A DNA stretch of 64,000 bases from Phymatolithon calcareum (lineage: Eukaryota; Rhodophyta; Florideophyceae; Hapalidiales): NCBI GenBank assembly GCA_977006965.1, contig OZ345378.1:2170001-2234000 (forward strand). The letters are read 5' to 3'. Shown here one piece after another: positions 10,598 to 21,042 of the stretch (position 1 is the first letter of the stretch; each line of letters begins with the position of its first letter). Both the position numbers and the translations under genes were made by a program. The notes below the pieces were generated by a model, which saw only the letters and a list, made by a program, of their open reading frames with translations, did not search any database and had not been told where the DNA came from.

Positions 10598-10642
10598 CTC
10601 CAACGTTTCCATCATGGAAACGTTGGAGGTCGATCATCGACC
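10598..10642. repeat. Two overlapping perfect palindromes centred on ATCAT
   Basis: 10598-10628 has perfect 15-nt arms (CTCCAACGTTTCCAT) around one C. 10628-10642 has perfect 7-nt arms (GGTCGAT) around one C. They share base 10628. A GTTTCAATAAAAA stretch lies just upstream at 10578-10590 and could supply a poly(A) signal. Confidence 0.85.
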
Positions 10643-12131
10643 CTGCCACTATAACGAACTTGGGGTGCGATAGATGTTCCCCTATTGCGTTTAGAAGTCA
10701 TACACTACTGTCTTCTAAGCAATAAGACACAGGCGACCACGAGGTTGTTTCGTGAACATTTCCTGAGATTGCCTGCAATACAGTACGTGTAGCTTACCAC
10801 AGGTTAAGACAGCCTGTACAGTACAGTACCTCCATTTAGTGCAGCCCATGACAATCAAACAAAGTGGCACAGAGCCAGAGGTGGCAGCATATCTTTGCAT
10901 TACAGTTTAGCTCTTCTCAGTTTCCAGGCAAGCATTGAATAAGAGGATTTAATTTAAGGTTAATTTCCTCCGCTTCTACGTGTGTACAGTATGTACAGGC
11001 ATGCAAGAAGGCTTATCATAAGGTTCTTTGTCACGCAATTATCTTGTTTGCCAATAATAGCCGGAATACAACAAAGTATGATATCCAGTGAAGGCAAAAT
11101 GCGGTGAGGAAGTTTTGCCTGTGTTTCATTTACAGTCGGAATTTGAGAATGGATTTTGCAAAGCCAAGTGGCGGATAACATCCATCGATACCGAAGCACA
11201 GGCATTCAATTTGGGCGCCGTGGTCACTGACAGTTCGAAGCCTGTCAGATGTCAGAAAATTTTGAAAACTTTCTAAAAGATTTAACTTTTGCAAAATTTT
11301 GGCAGCTGCTTACCTGGCTCGTGGGGCCTATAGCCTCTCTCAGCAGAGAGAAGACTCCGAACTTGGACGTAAAAAGTTGTCCACCCGTCGCAATGGGTCT
11401 ACTTCCTTCTGGGGTCCAAATGTTCCAGACCAAACACAGAAACCTGTGGCTGTGGACTCCAGCCATTTTTGGCCTGCAGCCCTATTTATTTTCCCTGCAG
11501 TGCACATGGAGAGTCTATTCCTGGACGCCTTTTCGAGCGTCGGGTGACGGAATTCTGCATTATTCATAGACATGACAAAGATAAGACGGTAGTGAAGTCT
11601 GGAATCCCCTCTTGTTCTATGGCTGCCTAAAAGAACTGACTGGTGTCGTACGTATCATATAGGCCAAGTACCCAGAATAGCAACTGGACTTCCGGGAAAG
11701 TTACAACCAAGCCTTGAATAGAACGTTTGCATATGAAAACGCTGCTTGGGCGCGCGTCGGCTTCAGAAGCTCCATTATTAGACAATCATCCTGTCGTCTA
11801 TACAGCAGTTGGGGAACCCTAAAGCACTGCCTTGTGAGCCCCCTCAGCGGGGAGAGAGCAAAAAAAATTGGGGAACCCGAAGATTCGTTCGTCAACGCAC
11901 CAGTCATAGCAGATCCCGAGACCTATTTGTCGCCCTGCATCGAGCTTCCGGACGAGAACCCGTCATGACACCATCCTTAGCGCAATGCGTTCCGATTCGT
12001 CTTGGTATGCTGCAAAGCTTCTGCAGTGCCGCAAGAAGAGTAATTCTCATGATCGAAAGACGCGACTATCCGAATGGGCCCATCATGCTTCCAGCACACA
12101 GCTGCAGCCGTAGATCGAAACCACGGAATCC

Positions 12132-12350
12132 GAAGGTCTGCACTTTGTGCAGCTTTGAGCTGTTGTGACATCAAGCACCACTCGTATCTATTAAAGTCTA
12201 CTGTAGCCGTAAGGATGTGGTGTTGTTCTAGGACAACTTCGAAGGTCTGCACTTTGTGCAGCTTTGGAGCTGTTGTGACGTCAAGGGCCACTCGTCTCTG
12301 TTAAAGTCTACTGTAGCCGTGAGGATGCGGAGTTGTTCTAGGACAACTTC
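12132..12350. repeat. Tandem duplication, two 109/110-bp units
   Basis: Unit 1 is 12132-12240 and unit 2 is 12241-12350. Both begin GAAGGTCTGCACTTTGTGCAG and end TTCTAGGACAACTTC, with roughly ten substitutions and one extra G between them. Each unit contains the small hairpin CTGCACTTTGTGCAG. The units are head-to-tail with no spacer and show no coding signal. The divergence suggests an old local duplication. Confidence 0.85.
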
Positions 12351-13995
12351 AAAAACCTGCAAGAAAGAAGAAACCACGAAAGCAGCACGGGTTTGAAGCT
12401 ACTGTAGAGCTCGCTTTCTTTCAGAGGCTACTTTTGTCTCAAGCATTGACAGGATGCGTAGGGAAGATGCGTCGATGCGTGGCACACCCCAGTTTCAATA
12501 TCCATTTTCTCTAAAGTGCCCAAGCGAATTCGTTGTCTGCTACATCGTATTGAAGAATTCAGGTCATGTCGGCTTCGCACTGAAGTCATCGCCATCATAA
12601 GCGATTAGAGCGTGTCGCCGTTCTTTGATAAAGAATTGCCAGAAAATCTACAGAAGGGCCTCTTCAAAATAGTGTTTGGCTGTTGAGACGGGAAAGACCG
12701 TTGGGACGCAGTAGAGGGTTCTTGGAAACGACTGTATCTGTAGTTCTACACGTAGCACAAGGCGGGGAGATGCAGAGAACAGGGGCATGAGAAAAGGCAA
12801 GGGCAGATGTTGGATGTACGTTTTGATGTTTTACATTAAATGCGATCGGCATCAATAGAACCAACAAAATCCAGACCGATGACATGCCCCATTAAGGGAG
12901 CAGCTCTCGCACCCATGGTATCGAAACTCATATTGATCAAGCAAGTAAACCTGACTGGAGCGTCAGCAGATGCTTCGGTAACGTCTTTAAGGTATTTTTA
13001 AAAAACAACACTTCCTTCCTTCCTTCCTAGATGCAGAATTGAAAACAAAACAATGACGTGGATAGAGTAGAGGACAGTAACATATACCACTATACGCGTC
13101 AGGAGCATAAATGTGCTCAAGTGCTTTCATCTGGCACTTGAACTTCGACGCAGATTTCGTAGAATGTGTCCAAAGCCGGAATTTCAAGTTGCATTTTGAG
13201 ATGCTTCGTCAAATTCCGACGTGTGAGCTCATTTGGCAAGCGGATGTTGAGCGGGCTCTGCAGATAGTGATAGAGCGCTTACATAGCAACCATCTCTAAA
13301 ATTTACTTGGCAGCGCTCTCCTATACGTGCCCCTTGAATGACAAGTATGTAACACAATTATGCACGAGAATTTGGAGCATTTCCGTCCCACGACAGCGGC
13401 TTGGGGCGACACAGAGATACGGAACGTGGCCCAGGCAACTGCCAGTTGACGTGAACTGATTACAGCGATCTCGCCGTAGTCTTTCGTAACGCTGACCCGC
13501 TTCGCGGCTCGTCCTGACACTTAAGTGGAGTTCGCAGAGATACGGTACTACTTGCAAGCCTGTCAATGACGGAGGGGACGTAAGCAAAGTTGCGTGCTTG
13601 CTCGACAAGCAGACCACAATTGCTTGGCCAATGTAAGCAGATTGGGTAATCCACGCGACACAGTAGCGCCTTTTGAAAGTCGAAATTTCGGCCAAGGAAG
13701 CAGTGACGGCAGAATTGCAGTCTGATTTTTCCATGAGCTGGGTTTCAGACCGTACAAATTTGTGGCGTAGTGTTTGTCCCATGCGATCGCAATCGGAAGG
13801 AACGGCCAAGATCATCATAGTATATGACATCATACAGTATATGAATAATATCATATGTGGTTGTTCCAGAAATTAGCCTCGTGACGTGCCATGTATTAAG
13901 GCACTCATGATTGGTTGGTTAGTCAGGGCACTGGTGCACAATGCGAATCTTCAGCAGGAGTCGGCACCGCGGCTCACAAATCGATTCCCGAACAA

Positions 13996-14007
13996 TACTG
14001 TACAGTA
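13996..14007. repeat. TACTGTACAGTA palindrome (copy 1)
   Basis: Exact 12-bp palindrome, one of six identical intergenic copies seen in this window (also 32672, 55763, 60812, 61129 and 61383). Confidence 0.9.
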
Positions 14008-14710
14008 CATACTACTGAAAACATATCATATCCTATCTACTGCTGTATGTATTTGCGGCATAACTGCTGTACCATGTACGCCACAAGGATACCGTATTAC
14101 AAGAGATCTGTATTAGTCCCGCTGCCTCTCTCCTGCGCTACGTGGGCCATGAAGAAGCAATTTATCAAAAAGTCCTTGTATTGCTGCGCGCGCTGGTTCG
14201 TGAATGGGCTTGAGTTCACTCCGCTGCCTTGTTCAACGAAATGCGGGCATGGCCTGGACGGACAGTGCCCTTTTTCACAGGACTAAAATGCCCGACAGCT
14301 TGTCGAGGTGATTGATGCATTGCTTTGACTGGCGCGAAGCACAAGGGTATATACAGTGCTCCCTCGCGAAGTATGTGTACGCGATGAAAGCATTCCCACA
14401 TCCATAGGGCACATTCCCATACCTGAAATTGTCTGGTACATTGTCTGCAATAAATTAGTGTATGGTGAATTTTCCATTTCCCCTCCTCGCTGAAACGTGT
14501 CCATCCGTCTACGGCAGTGTGGTTCGTCACTGCAAGAGTGTGCATTCCGCGAGGCACTGAAAGCAACGGTTGTAGATTCACCTTAATTTCCACTCACGCG
14601 AGGAATACTGTCGTTCAGGAGTTTTCTCTTTGTTCAGATCACTGTGTCACCACTAGGTGCAAGTACGACACTATTTCGTCTTTGACTGACTGATCAGAAT
14701 AACATACTCT

Positions 14711-14739
14711 ATTTAGGAACACAATATGTGTCCCTAAAT
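14711..14739. repeat. 29-nt hairpin
   Basis: Arms of 13 nt (ATTTAGGAACACA and its complement with one mismatch) flank ATA. Intergenic. Confidence 0.7.
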
Positions 14740-16194
14740 GGTCTATCTTCATTCTACAGATACTCATCGTTTAACCCTGCCCTGCTCTTGAGCAGCACCA
14801 CGTACTAGTTAAAAAGTTTCGGATCTTCGCACGAATTTTCGGTGGAAACGAATTCCACAGAACCCTCGTGTAAGCTACTGTACAACTACTGTACTACAGT
14901 TTAAGCGAGATATCCAATGCTGCAGCCTTCGTTAGTTGCCTCTTTCCCCCACACCAGACGCCCTAGGTGCTACTATAAAACCATAACCATACGCTGTACT
15001 GCAGTTTACTTGTAAACGTGGCCGACTGGCAGTATTAGGCGAGGAGCCATAAATCTCCGCTCACGATATTATACGGGACGGAAAGCATACACATTGATCT
15101 GAGCAATGCAGAAGCATACTATCGTCGGGGCATGACTGCCTTCTTCTCAAAAGTGTCTTGGCTAACGCACAAAATTTGGATGAAACAAATCTTGACGGTG
15201 GAAGAGCAGGTTCAAGGCTTGGAGCAAAGTTTCTGTCAAAAGCATCTTTATTTCACTCGGACATAACCAACAAATCATAATCATTGCACTTTTCATCCAT
15301 GTGAATAATATCGAATGAACGACTCGGAAAGAAGGATGCTGGAGGGAGAGGCAATGCTGCACGAGGATACGTTTCTCACTATCTCAGTAGCTTCAAGAAA
15401 TTATCCGTGAGCGTAAGTCAAACTTGAATGGTCACCCCCCGTTGGAGCTGCACCATCTATCGGTGTGCTACTGAGGCGCCTGTTATCTAAAGATAGATCC
15501 ACTACATTACAGTACTAGTTTGGGAGTACTATTTCAAAACAAAAACGTAGCTTGTGCATGATAGCGACCTGTCTTGAAGATCCCAGACTATTTGTTGTGT
15601 GCACCACAAAACATAAACTTTGCAGTTCGTCATTAGTCTGTCATTACTGTACTCTCTTCACTCCCAGTGCAGAAGCTGTGAACAGCAATGTACAGATCAT
15701 CATTTCTTTAAGTCCAGCTTCTAAGCTGAGCCGTTAAAACCTACTCGCTTACACTCTTGATTTGCTAGTCATTTTTCGTTTCGCATCTACAGTACAACTA
15801 AATGCCTTGGAAACACTGTATCCATGTTGGTATACACAAGGGGGCCTACAGAGGTATTCAAAGGTATTACATGCTGGTGGCGGAACATTCCATGTTCTAA
15901 CCCCCTACGCCTCCTCTGCCACGTTTGGCTGACGTTGCGAACGCGAAGTGATATATCTGTTACATGTAAAGTTTAGCTCATCAACACAAAATCCCTACCG
16001 CAGAAAGCCGTACCAACCTTGTACCCAGCCCCCTCGCGTACTACATCTCCGTCATACAGTATCCATAGCCGCTGAAGTGCGCAGACGGATAGTGTTGATT
16101 CGATTTCGTTGATAAATAATTTGACGCCTCTGCGAAAGTTGTGTTCCAGGCTGTCCATGACGCGCAAGCTTCTTCTGGTGTTGAAGCAAATAAC

Positions 16195-16244
16195 CGATTT
16201 TGAATCAACTACTGTATCATATTATGATAGTTGCTTCAAAATCG
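16195..16244. repeat. Inverted repeat with 5-nt insertion in one arm
   Basis: The right arm (16224-16244) is the complement of CGATTTTGAAGCAACTATCAT. The left arm (16195-16220) has the same sequence with one substitution and five extra bases (ACTGT or CTGTA) between CAACT and ATCAT. The insertion creates a TACTGTA string, the same motif that is over-represented in the spacers. The loop is ATT. Confidence 0.75.
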
Positions 16245-16925
16245 ATTGTCCTTCGATCTCCAGCGTTTTACACTTGTAACACAGATGCATAGGTGCACAT
16301 GACTCATATCTATGAAAAATTTTAATTTTGTTTTAAATGGGCAGTATGATCTGCCAGGTAATGCTGTACGGACAGCCGCATTGAAACAGTACAGCCATAT
16401 ACAACAAGCAGACATTGCTGTATTTCAAAAAACCACAAAATATTCCACATTTTCGACGCTTGTGATTTCTCGATCTCTGACTAGCCACTTATTTTACTTT
16501 TTTTGTATGAGCGTCATTCGGGAACATGAGGTGGAATTACGAATGTTTCCATCTACAGGCTTCCATATTTTCGACCCAACAGCGAATCTTGGCAGGAAGA
16601 CCTCTCAAAAATAAATACAAAACTTCATATTGCCACGCGTCCATTATCGTTTTTCGTTGTACAGTTACAGTGTGCCAAGGTCATATCACAAATATCATTA
16701 AAACAGCCAATATCGCAAGGCCACTGCCACCGGTGCCATCTACTGTCCAGTGTAAACATTTGTCCTGCTGGCCCAATTGCCTTGTTAAAGCAACGCCCGC
16801 TCTTCGCAAAGACTGCGCATCAACACGGCCAGCACTGCCCGTCGTCAATCAGTCCAAAGGACCACACAGTCCCCTTCGCTGTCAACTGTCCTATTTTCGC
16901 ACACCGTCTGATGCCTCACGCTATA

Positions 16926-18446
16926 ATGGACGCCTCACCTTGGCACCGTTCCCCGCTCCGCGCCGCCAACAACTACACCAACACTCCAGAAAATACATCG
17001 AAACCATCTCCGCGCATTCCATCACCGCGTCTTCCGCAAGCCCCTGTATTCGTACATCGTGGGCCCGTCGCCCGTGCCCGTCGCATGCGTCGCATCTCCC
17101 TCGATCTTGAACCAGCGCCTGATTCACCACTCCCCACCTCCCCTGTATCCTCCGGCGCTGACGTCCGTATCTCTCCGTTTTCCGACCGCGTCTGTGCGTC
17201 CGACTATCCACGCGAGCCGTCACATGAGAAATGCGCCGTATTCACGGAAATTGACACCACTATCGAGCCGTCAAATAACCAGTACGCCGTCTTCACCGAA
17301 ATCGACACGGCCGTGAATATCACCGCAATCCCCTCGAAAGCCCCACCATTTCCAGAAATGGAAATGGTTTTCTCTGAAGCCCCTCTCGATGAATCTCTCG
17401 CATCCTCCTCTGCCGCCACTTGCGTGGTGCACAGCAACACATCTTTCTTCGTAGAGGAGACGGAATTCGAGTCTTCGCTCCGTCATGTCGCAGGGACAGA
17501 AGATGAGGTTCTGGATAAATCGTGCTATGCGTCGAAAGGGATCGATCCATTCGACTTGGACATCGACGGCGCGGAGGAAGTATCCGACGAAGAGGACGTT
17601 GAAATTCGGTCTCACGGTTCCCGGCATGCCGTGGTACCCACCAAAGATGGTAACGGTCAACTAATTTTCTCACGAAATCCCGACGCACCCAACGGTCGTC
17701 TTCTGACAAGGGAGTCCCTTCTTGTCGATCGGCAGGAGCAGTCCTCCGCATCCAGTTCCGAAGATCGCGCAACAGCGCCGCTATATCTATCCACAGATTC
17801 AAAAACACAATCCTCAGAGAAGCGGCCCCGTCGCAGGCTACGTCTCCCCCTTCGTCTCCGTCCCCGCGCGCAGGTCACACCGCACAGGTATGCCGATCTA
17901 CCTGAGGAGGAAACAGATTTCTTCGACGCCGAGTTGCCGCAACCTATGATGGCCGACATCGACGACTCCTCTGCTTCTAAGCGCTCCGGACGTATTAGCA
18001 TTGCGGAAAATGCGGCGCGAAAATTCTCATTGGGCGTGCGTATACGCGCACATCTCTCGCAGAATGCAGGCGAAGACGAAGAAGACAACTCACTATCGCG
18101 TGCACCGCGCAAGCGCTTCAATTGGTTCCGTCCACGCGTGTCGCCGAACGCGAAGGCACTCGTCACTAGCGTCTCGCTAGCCAAGGACGATTTCATAGAG
18201 TTTGCCACATCGACAGCACAGACACAACGCCGACCGTGGTTCTTGCGGCGTGTGCCGGGACCGACGGCGGTGGCGCCCACTGTCACGCGCGTGCCGTCGC
18301 TGATTATTCGCGGGCCGGCTTGCCCTATTCGCGTACCGGTTGTTCCTATGATTGAGGCGCCGCCGACGGCTCTAGCGGTGGCTCCGCCAATGGTCGAGGG
18401 GGTGAAGTGTCTGGACAATGAGGAGGCGGCTCATTGGGGATTGTGA
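16926..18446 (+). CDS. Uncharacterised disordered protein, paralogue A (AKD[DE]FI[DE]F motif)
   Basis: Unknown function; 506 aa, rich in Ser, Pro, Arg and acidic residues, mostly predicted disordered by composition. Visible features are a 17-residue internal repeat in which AVFTEIDT occurs twice (bases about 17230-17310), an acidic DLDIDGAEEVSDEEDVE stretch, an Arg-rich block RPRRRLRLPLRLRPR, and a C-terminal segment VSLAKDDFIEFAT followed shortly by RRPWF. That segment is closely matched by the protein at 22351-23430 (VSYAKDEFIDFVT, then RSSWF), so the two are paralogues 4 kb apart on the same strand. No signal peptide or membrane segment. The open frame extends upstream to a TTG; I start at the ATG in the context TATAATGG, with another in-frame ATG five codons upstream. 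It could be a nuclear or signalling scaffold, but nothing shows this. Confidence 0.7.
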   Translation: MDASPWHRSPLRAANNYTNTPENTSKPSPRIPSPRLPQAPVFVHRGPVARARRMRRISLDLEPAPDSPLPTSPVSSGADVRISPFSDRVCASDYPREPSHEKCAVFTEIDTTIEPSNNQYAVFTEIDTAVNITAIPSKAPPFPEMEMVFSEAPLDESLASSSAATCVVHSNTSFFVEETEFESSLRHVAGTEDEVLDKSCYASKGIDPFDLDIDGAEEVSDEEDVEIRSHGSRHAVVPTKDGNGQLIFSRNPDAPNGRLLTRESLLVDRQEQSSASSSEDRATAPLYLSTDSKTQSSEKRPRRRLRLPLRLRPRAQVTPHRYADLPEEETDFFDAELPQPMMADIDDSSASKRSGRISIAENAARKFSLGVRIRAHLSQNAGEDEEDNSLSRAPRKRFNWFRPRVSPNAKALVTSVSLAKDDFIEFATSTAQTQRRPWFLRRVPGPTAVAPTVTRVPSLIIRGPACPIRVPVVPMIEAPPTALAVAPPMVEGVKCLDNEEAAHWGL

Positions 18447-19651
18447 AGTGTTGTTTAATTGCATTCCATGGTTTTTTTCGATGCTTTCGTGGGCTTTTTT
18501 GTTTGTAAACACGCGCGTTTCAATTCGTTTGTCCTTTTATCATGCGTCGCCTTTCGCTTCATGGGAGATAGTAAACCACTTTTGCTTCGAATTGTCCCTG
18601 TGCTAAGATTTGGGAGTCATTCAGTGCAAAAGGCGGGTTACCTGACCGATCTCCGCCTTCACTAATAAGGTGTCATCGGAATTGGTGGATATTGTCCCTT
18701 AAAGGAGAACATGTCATCACAGAGCACAGTTCAGATAGGGGGTGATGATGCGAAGTTGGTTGCCCCGTCTGGACCCAGATGTTTCCTAATGGCTCAAGAA
18801 GGAAACTGCCGTCACCACCGTTGATATCGCAGTCGGAGAAGCGGACAATACTAACCTGGTCACAAGGTAATGTGGGAGGAGGAAGGGCCGAAAGAGCGCT
18901 ATACGCAGACCTGTCGCATTAATATTTTGTTTGGGCCCTTCCGAACGTTGCTGCCACAAGGCCCGTCAAGGCGCTACGTGCAAAGCGATACGGAGGGAAA
19001 ACTTATGTTTGTTTGATCCTTTAGGTGATTCCATTGGTAGTGTCATGTCGGTGATCGTGAAGAACAGCCTTCTGTGCAAATGAATGACACCTCTAAGCGG
19101 CATACGACAATGAGGGCCGTAGCAAAAACGACTTGGGAGCTGCATGGATGGAAATGAGGAGTACGACATCTTAGATATTTTTGAGGGGTGTTGAAGGGCT
19201 ATACGTCTTGTGGGTACGAGCAAATTTAAACAAACAAACAATATGATAGACCCTGTTTCGAACAACCCGCGGTTTGCGATTAGCGGCGGCGATGCGCCAT
19301 TTTTGCTGAAAATGACTTACAAACAAACAAATTCCGGTACTGTATACCGTATCATATGGACTGCCTCAGAAACCCAGTTGTGTAAAAAGTTTACAAACAG
19401 TTCAGTTGAGTACTTTTATCCGCAACAACTTTCGGCCTTGGCAAACAAAATTCGGCAAGTCGTGCGTTGCAAACTCCTGCATTGTATCGATAGCATAAGT
19501 AATCGTCTCTAAATTTACTAAACTGTTCAGTGTGAATACGAAAACGAATGCGACCTACATAAAGTTTACCACATTGGTATAGTAGGCCCTAACACGGTAG
19601 TGGAATTATGTAGGGAGAAACCGCTTGAAATACTCAAATTCGTGAACAATG

Positions 19652-19672
19652 AGGGGTTGCTTGACAACCCCT
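19652..19672. repeat. Short hairpin
   Basis: AGGGGTTG and its perfect complement flank CTTGA. It is followed by a GTTAAC-TCTA-GTTAAC inverted repeat and then the GAAA-rich run. Confidence 0.6.
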
Positions 19673-20588
19673 GATGTTAACTCTAGTTAACGTCTTCTGC
19701 AGTAAAGAAAGAAAGAAGAAAGAAAGAAGAAAGAAAGTTTACCACGGGAAAATCTCTCTCCGGCAGCCGTCTTCTCCATCCACGATTGGGACCATGGGTC
19801 AGCACAGTGGTGTAATCTTGACAATATCTGTACAGTGCAGGACGGTTGAATACTGCCATGTACGCCTCGTTTCGAGACGCCTACTGTACCACTCGATACC
19901 TCTTGCAGTGGGATTCGCGGAGAAATACTGTAATGTGCCCTATGCCCAAGCACATCACGAGCTGTTTCTCCTTTTTCTGATTATCACGGGATCTTGGAGT
20001 GCAACATTCATCGCGTTCAAAATATCCAGAACTGCCCTTCTGGCGACATCAGAGAGCGTACGGTTTCCTTGCTTGTTACTCACGCTGGATTGTAGCAGTG
20101 GCTTGCCTTCCGAAAATGATCGGAAAGGAGAGATTCATCCTGAACACTTAGTCCGCTGTACTATGCGACTTGACCCCCCGCCGACGAATAATACATACAC
20201 ATCGATGACACCTTACGTCAATGACGAAGTCATGCTAATCATCAGTGCCAGGAATTGGCTCCTTCTGGCGCGGGGCTATCGAATTGGCATTAGGGGCTCG
20301 GGAAATGAAAGTTCAATGGCGCGAAATGCTACTGCATCATGACGCTATTTCATAGTTGTGTAACAGCGACGATCGGACATCAAGAAGTTCACCGTAGAAA
20401 CTTCTCCAAGAGTGGAATTCAACGATGAACCGGCCCAGTTCCGAGAGTGCGATTCAGATCTGAAGAGAGCATAAAAAAGCACTAATCCGGCTTCGAGAGG
20501 CCCGGTCCAACCTAGAAAGACCAATCCATGGCCGTATGGCCTTCGCAGAGTTGCCCCTAGAGTCTGCAGATGTGTTGGCAACTTTTTA

Positions 20589-20650
20589 AAGAAGAAGAAG
20601 GAGTAGGAGTTTTTATTTAAAAATAAAAACTCCTACTTCTTCTTCTTCTT
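20589..20650. repeat. 62-nt inverted repeat, 30-bp stem
   Basis: The arms (20589-20618 and 20621-20650) pair with one mismatch around AA. The outer half is GAA/TTC trinucleotide repeat; the inner half (GTAGGAGTTTTTATTT) is not repetitive, so the structure is not just a simple-repeat artefact. Confidence 0.85.
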
Positions 20651-20975
20651 CTTCGATAGGCCCGGTAGGATTGGAAAGAAGCGTTGCTTGAAACTGTAAA
20701 CGGAAATTAGGAGTGCTGTAGATATCAAAAAAGTGGAAGATGCCTTTAGTGCCAGTATCTCACATTTCTCCGAGGTGTTACAGAAGCATATTTTTGAAAC
20801 GGATTAATCATCTGGAAAATCCATGTGCCCACGATGGAGGCCACACCCATGCATAACTTGTCGCAGACTCACCTTGTGTACATATGATACTTTGCTATCG
20901 TATCTGATATTGGCAGTTCCTCCAAAAAGCCAAGCGCCCAGTTTTGCACTATGGGCTTTTGAAAAAAATTAGCAA

Positions 20976-21042
20976 GCACAATGGCAATTGTTTTATATTG
21001 CCAGATGCAGCATCTGGCAATATAAAACAATTGCCATTGTGC
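20976..21042. repeat. Perfect 67-bp palindrome (33-bp arms, 1-nt spacer)
   Basis: The left arm 20976-21008 begins GCACAATGGCAATTG and the right arm 21010-21042 is its exact reverse complement over all 33 positions. The only unpaired base is A21009. There is no mismatch, so the structure is either recent or kept identical. It lies 1.3 kb from the nearest called gene, and the arms do not resemble the other hairpins in the window. Confidence 0.95.

Larger units (their letters stand above)
9462..16925. other. 7.5-kb gene-poor spacer with hairpins and a tandem duplication
   Basis: No frame gives a recognisable protein; the largest (13321-13854, -) is Cys/Ser/Arg-rich without a domain. Listed separately are hairpins at 10143-10185, 10474-10516, 10598-10642, 14711-14739 and 16195-16244, a 109-bp tandem duplication at 12132-12350, and TACTGTACAGTA at 13996-14007. 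Also present are an inverted CGTTTCAA pair near 9690-9723, a weak hairpin just before 10143 with the same ATCAT centre, and a TTCC tetranucleotide run at 13012-13029. A decayed mobile element or spliced small genes cannot be excluded by eye. Confidence 0.55.

Noticed and set aside
12132-12350. CRISPR-like array
   Set aside because: Only two head-to-tail units without spacers, in an evidently eukaryotic genome.
13321-13854. 177-codon minus-strand frame suspected to be a decayed retroelement
   Set aside because: No reverse transcriptase, integrase or RNase H motif could be found in any of the three frames.
16782-16910. Upstream extension of paralogue A
   Set aside because: It begins at TTG and has no ATG before 16911; its composition differs from the body of the protein.
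19674-20342. 222-codon plus-strand frame
   Set aside because: It begins beside a GAAA-rich microsatellite (KERKKKERRKK) and has no recognisable domain.
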